Source: Crocinitomicaceae bacterium
GTDB lineage: Bacteria; Bacteroidota; Bacteroidia; Flavobacteriales_D; Crocinitomicaceae
DNA length: 8,325 nt
Assembly (NCBI GenBank): GCA_015662935.1
Contig: DQTF01000081.1
Coordinates: forward strand, 1-8,325
Direction of reading: 5' to 3'
Made by a program: the position numbers and the translations under genes. Shown in pieces: positions 6,627-8,325 of the stretch (its first letter is position 1; each line of letters starts with the position of its first letter). A model generated the notes under the pieces. That model was not told where the DNA came from. It was given only the letters and a program-made list of their open reading frames with translations, and made no database searches.

Positions 6627-7199
6627 TTAGTTAATATTTTTTTCAATGTAGCCAATCAAAGAATGAATAACCTTGATGTGTATTTCTTGTGCGCGATCTG
6701 CAAAGTTAGAATACGGCGCACGAATTTCAATATCACAAGAATCAGCCATTGCTCCACCAGTTTTACCTGTTAATCCAATAACCTTCATGTTCTTTTGCTT
6801 AGCAATCTTGATTGCATTCAAAATATTTTTAGAATTCCCGGAAGTTGAAATAGCCAATAGAACATCTCCTTCTTTTCCCATTCCTTCTAAAAAGCGAGAA
6901 AATATTTTATCAAAGCCATAATCATTACCTACACAAGTAATGTGGCTGGGGTCAGAAATAGAAATTGCAGCGATAGAAGGCCTATCGTCTCGGTAGCGTC
7001 CAGTTAACTCTTCTGCGAAATGCATGGCGTCCGACATGGAGCCACCGTTACCACAACTGATTATTTTCCCACCATTGCGAAGGCTATCAACCATTGTTTG
7101 TCCTGCGTTTGCAATCTTGCTGTGATTTTCTGCTGTATTGAATTTGGCAAGAATTTCTTCTGCTTCAGAAAATTGGTCTGCTATTTGTTTAATGCTCAT
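6627..7199 (-). CDS. gmhA: Phosphoheptose isomerase (sedoheptulose 7-phosphate isomerase)
   Basis: GmhA converts D-sedoheptulose 7-phosphate to D-glycero-D-manno-heptose 7-phosphate, the first step toward ADP-heptose for LPS core or other surface glycans; it is a cytoplasmic homotetramer with a SIS fold. From ATG 7199 the protein is 190 residues, against 192 in E. coli, and aligns almost one-to-one with it. ATG 7220 would add seven unmatched residues. Conserved blocks are NGGKIISCGNGGS (42-54), DAMHFAEELTGRY (57-69), the phosphate-binding STSGNS (118-123) and AQEIHIKVIH (170-179). The active-site residues equivalent to E. coli H61, E65 and H180 are H60, E64 and H179. No other heptose-pathway gene (hldE, gmhB, hldD) lies in the window. 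The gene diverges from the small secreted protein gene at 7309. Confidence 0.97.
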   Translation of the reverse strand: MSIKQIADQFSEAEEILAKFNTAENHSKIANAGQTMVDSLRNGGKIISCGNGGSMSDAMHFAEELTGRYRDDRPSIAAISISDPSHITCVGNDYGFDKIFSRFLEGMGKEGDVLLAISTSGNSKNILNAIKIAKQKNMKVIGLTGKTGGAMADSCDIEIRAPYSNFADRAQEIHIKVIHSLIGYIEKNIN

Positions 7200-7217
7200 T
7201 GAAAATGAATTTAAAAC

Positions 7218-7225
7218 CAAAAATA
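7218..7225 (-). promoter_or_regulatory. Candidate -7 element for gmhA
   Basis: The minus strand reads TATTTTTG, fitting TAnnTTTG, 19 nt before ATG 7199. A start of transcription around 7212 would lie downstream of the alternative ATG 7220, in agreement with the start chosen by homology. No good TTG -33 element is seen, and the region is so AT-rich that chance matches are likely. Confidence 0.3.
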
Positions 7226-7265
7226 AATAAATTTATGGCAGAACAGATAAATAAAATCAATTTGC

Positions 7266-7273
7266 TATATTTG
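7266..7273 (+). promoter_or_regulatory. Candidate -7 element for the small secreted protein gene
   Basis: TATATTTG matches the Bacteroidota -7 consensus TAnnTTTG fully and stands about 35 nt before ATG 7309, giving a leader of about 30 nt. A TTG at the expected -33 position is missing (CAG is there instead). The divergent region 7200-7308 thus appears to hold back-to-back promoters for this gene and gmhA. Confidence 0.45.
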
Positions 7274-7308
7274 AACCCGAGTCTAAACCGCTCAAAAACA
7301 AAATAATT

Positions 7309-7737
7309 ATGAAAAAAAGTTTACTTGTACTTATCGTTTCGTTAATCACAACGATATCATTCTCTCAATCATCTGATTGTTTTTTACGTTTACAAAAAGC
7401 CTTTGATGCTCGTGGAGCGTTCACTGTTGCTGATGATATGCATAGAAATGTAATCGTTTCTTATTTTTATCAAGGTGGGAGTTCTGACTGCAGAGCAGGT
7501 AAAGCAAGAGTAGAGAATGGTTTAATTGTTTCTGTATTTTTACAATACGATGATAATACTTATGAATTATTAGAAGATAAATTTTTCAATTCTAAAAAAC
7601 AACCACCAAGAATTGTCAATGGAATTTCTGAAATGATTTTTAATTCGGATAATGAAAAATTTAAAATTGTCTTTATTGAGCAATTGCGTCCTAAGAAAAA
7701 GGCATATAAGTCTGTTGTATTGCCAGACGATTTATAG
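7309..7737 (+). CDS. Small secreted protein of unknown function
   Basis: A 142-residue protein that I do not recognise. Residues 1-20 form a clear signal peptide (MKKSLLVLIVSLITTISFSQ), with likely cleavage near S19-Q20, so it is exported to the periplasm or beyond. There is no lipobox and no further membrane segment. The mature part has exactly two cysteines, C24 and C61, each in an S-S-D-C context, which could form a disulfide. Alternating hydrophobic stretches (NVIVSYFYQ, GLIVSVFLQYDDNTYELL, KFKIVFIEQL) suggest a small beta-rich fold. The C-terminus is basic, then acidic (RPKKKAYKSVVLPDDL). It is monocistronic, with its own candidate promoter at 7266 and an intrinsic terminator at 7753-7786. 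Confidence 0.85.
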   Translation: MKKSLLVLIVSLITTISFSQSSDCFLRLQKAFDARGAFTVADDMHRNVIVSYFYQGGSSDCRAGKARVENGLIVSVFLQYDDNTYELLEDKFFNSKKQPPRIVNGISEMIFNSDNEKFKIVFIEQLRPKKKAYKSVVLPDDL

Positions 7738-7752
7738 AAGAAATTAATGATT

Positions 7753-7786
7753 AAAATCCCGTTCTTTCTGAGAGCGGGATTTTTTT
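7753..7786 (+). terminator. Intrinsic terminator after the small secreted protein gene
   Basis: A 13-bp hairpin with left arm AAAATCCCG(T)TCT and right arm AGA(G)CGGGATTTT, one G-U pair and loop TTCTG (7766-7770). It ends in a T7 run (7780-7786). It starts 16 nt after the TAG stop and separates this gene from the dehydrogenase gene. The A-rich 5' arm also gives a partial T-tract on the other strand. Confidence 0.92.
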
Positions 7787-7811
7787 ATTGATAATACTTA
7801 CATTTACACTA

Positions 7812-8325
7812 ATGAATGTTTTCAAAAATAAAATAGTTTGGGTTGTTGGAGCTTCTTCAGGAATAGGTAAGGAGATGGCTGTTCAGTTAGCTAAGAATGG
7901 CGCTATCGTTGTTCTGTCTTCTCGAAAGGAAGAGCAATTAGAGGAAGTTCTCAATTTATTAGAAAGAAAAGAGCAACATTTAATTCTACCTTTAGATTTA
8001 GAGAATTCTTCTAATTTTTCTGAATTGACAAAGCTTGTTATTAGTAAATATGGTTGCATTGATTTTTTATTTAATAACGGAGGTTTGTCACAACGGTCCA
8101 ATGCTGCTGATACACCTTTAGAGGTTGATCGAAGAATTATGGAAATCAATTATTTTGGAAACATTGCATTAACCAAAGCTGTTCTGCCGTATATGCAGAA
8201 ACAAAAATCAGGACATTTGGTTATCATTTCATCCATTGCTGGAAAATTTGGTTTCTTTTTAAGAAGTGCCTATTCTGCTTCCAAACATGCACTTCATGGG
8301 TTTTATGAAAGTGTGATGTTAGAGG
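7812..8325 (+). CDS. Short-chain dehydrogenase/reductase, 3' end outside the window
   Basis: A classical SDR; 171 codons are visible and the gene continues past the edge. ATG 7812 is used because the overlapping ATG at 7816 meets a stop after six codons. The Rossmann cofactor motif is G13-A-S-S-G-I-G19. Arg38 after the second strand favours NADP(H). Residues D62-L63 fit the adenine-ring site. N88-N89-G90-G91 replaces the usual NNAG. The catalytic tetrad is complete: N113, S141 (ISSIAGK), Y154 and K158 (YSASK). The NNGGLSQRS segment resembles DHRS7-type reductases. The substrate cannot be inferred. It should be a cytoplasmic oxidoreductase of about 260-270 residues, and is probably transcribed apart from the preceding gene because a strong terminator lies between them. 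Confidence 0.95.
   Translation, partial: MNVFKNKIVWVVGASSGIGKEMAVQLAKNGAIVVLSSRKEEQLEEVLNLLERKEQHLILPLDLENSSNFSELTKLVISKYGCIDFLFNNGGLSQRSNAADTPLEVDRRIMEINYFGNIALTKAVLPYMQKQKSGHLVIISSIAGKFGFFLRSAYSASKHALHGFYESVMLE

Noticed and set aside
6569..6655. Longer start of the TerB-like protein at ATG 6655
   Set aside because: It would overlap gmhA by 29 nt, and a good TTG-N19-TATCTTTG promoter lies inside the extension, downstream of that ATG.
7883..8149. Minus-strand open frame of 88 codons inside the dehydrogenase gene
   Set aside because: The plus-strand frame here contains the full SDR motif set, so the antisense frame is a by-product.

Overview
The window looks like a chromosomal segment of a Bacteroidota member, most likely from the Flavobacteriales. 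Support comes from AT-rich DNA, a lack of strong Shine-Dalgarno sites, promoter elements of the Bacteroidota TAnnTTTG type, an OstA_2-like envelope protein, a Reg_prop propeller lipoprotein and an exported protein resembling type IX secretion (T9SS) cargo. I assigned this by reading the sequence, without any database search.

Layout: positions 1-7199 are coded on the minus strand and 7309-8325 on the plus strand. The left part (1 to about 2200) is visibly more AT-rich and holds two damaged accessory genes. One is a propeller-type lipoprotein (2202 down to 1106), interrupted by an in-frame TGA and a frame change at an A10 tract. The other is an exported protein (1071 down past position 1), split by a frame change at an A9 tract. 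In both genes, adding one A to the homopolymer rejoins the frames.

The centre (2304-5926) is a tightly packed operon with overlaps or gaps of only 1-4 nt. In transcription order it reads Fur-family regulator, STAS-domain protein, purA (adenylosuccinate synthetase) and an OstA/LptA-like periplasmic protein that starts at TTG. Right of it is a 216-bp intergenic region with a large palindromic repeat (6034-6133). Next come a TerB-like protein with its own well-formed promoter and gmhA (sedoheptulose-7-phosphate isomerase, heptose synthesis). A divergent promoter region separates gmhA from a small secreted protein of unknown function, which ends at a strong intrinsic terminator. A classical short-chain dehydrogenase then runs off the right edge.

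Functionally, the OstA-like protein and GmhA both point to outer-membrane glycolipid assembly, while purA and the Fur and STAS proteins are housekeeping or regulatory. I see no transposase, phage gene, CRISPR array, tRNA or rRNA. I found no convincing new multi-gene system. The most notable signals are the paired homopolymer frame breaks on the left, the palindromic repeat, and the altered metal site of the Fur-family protein.
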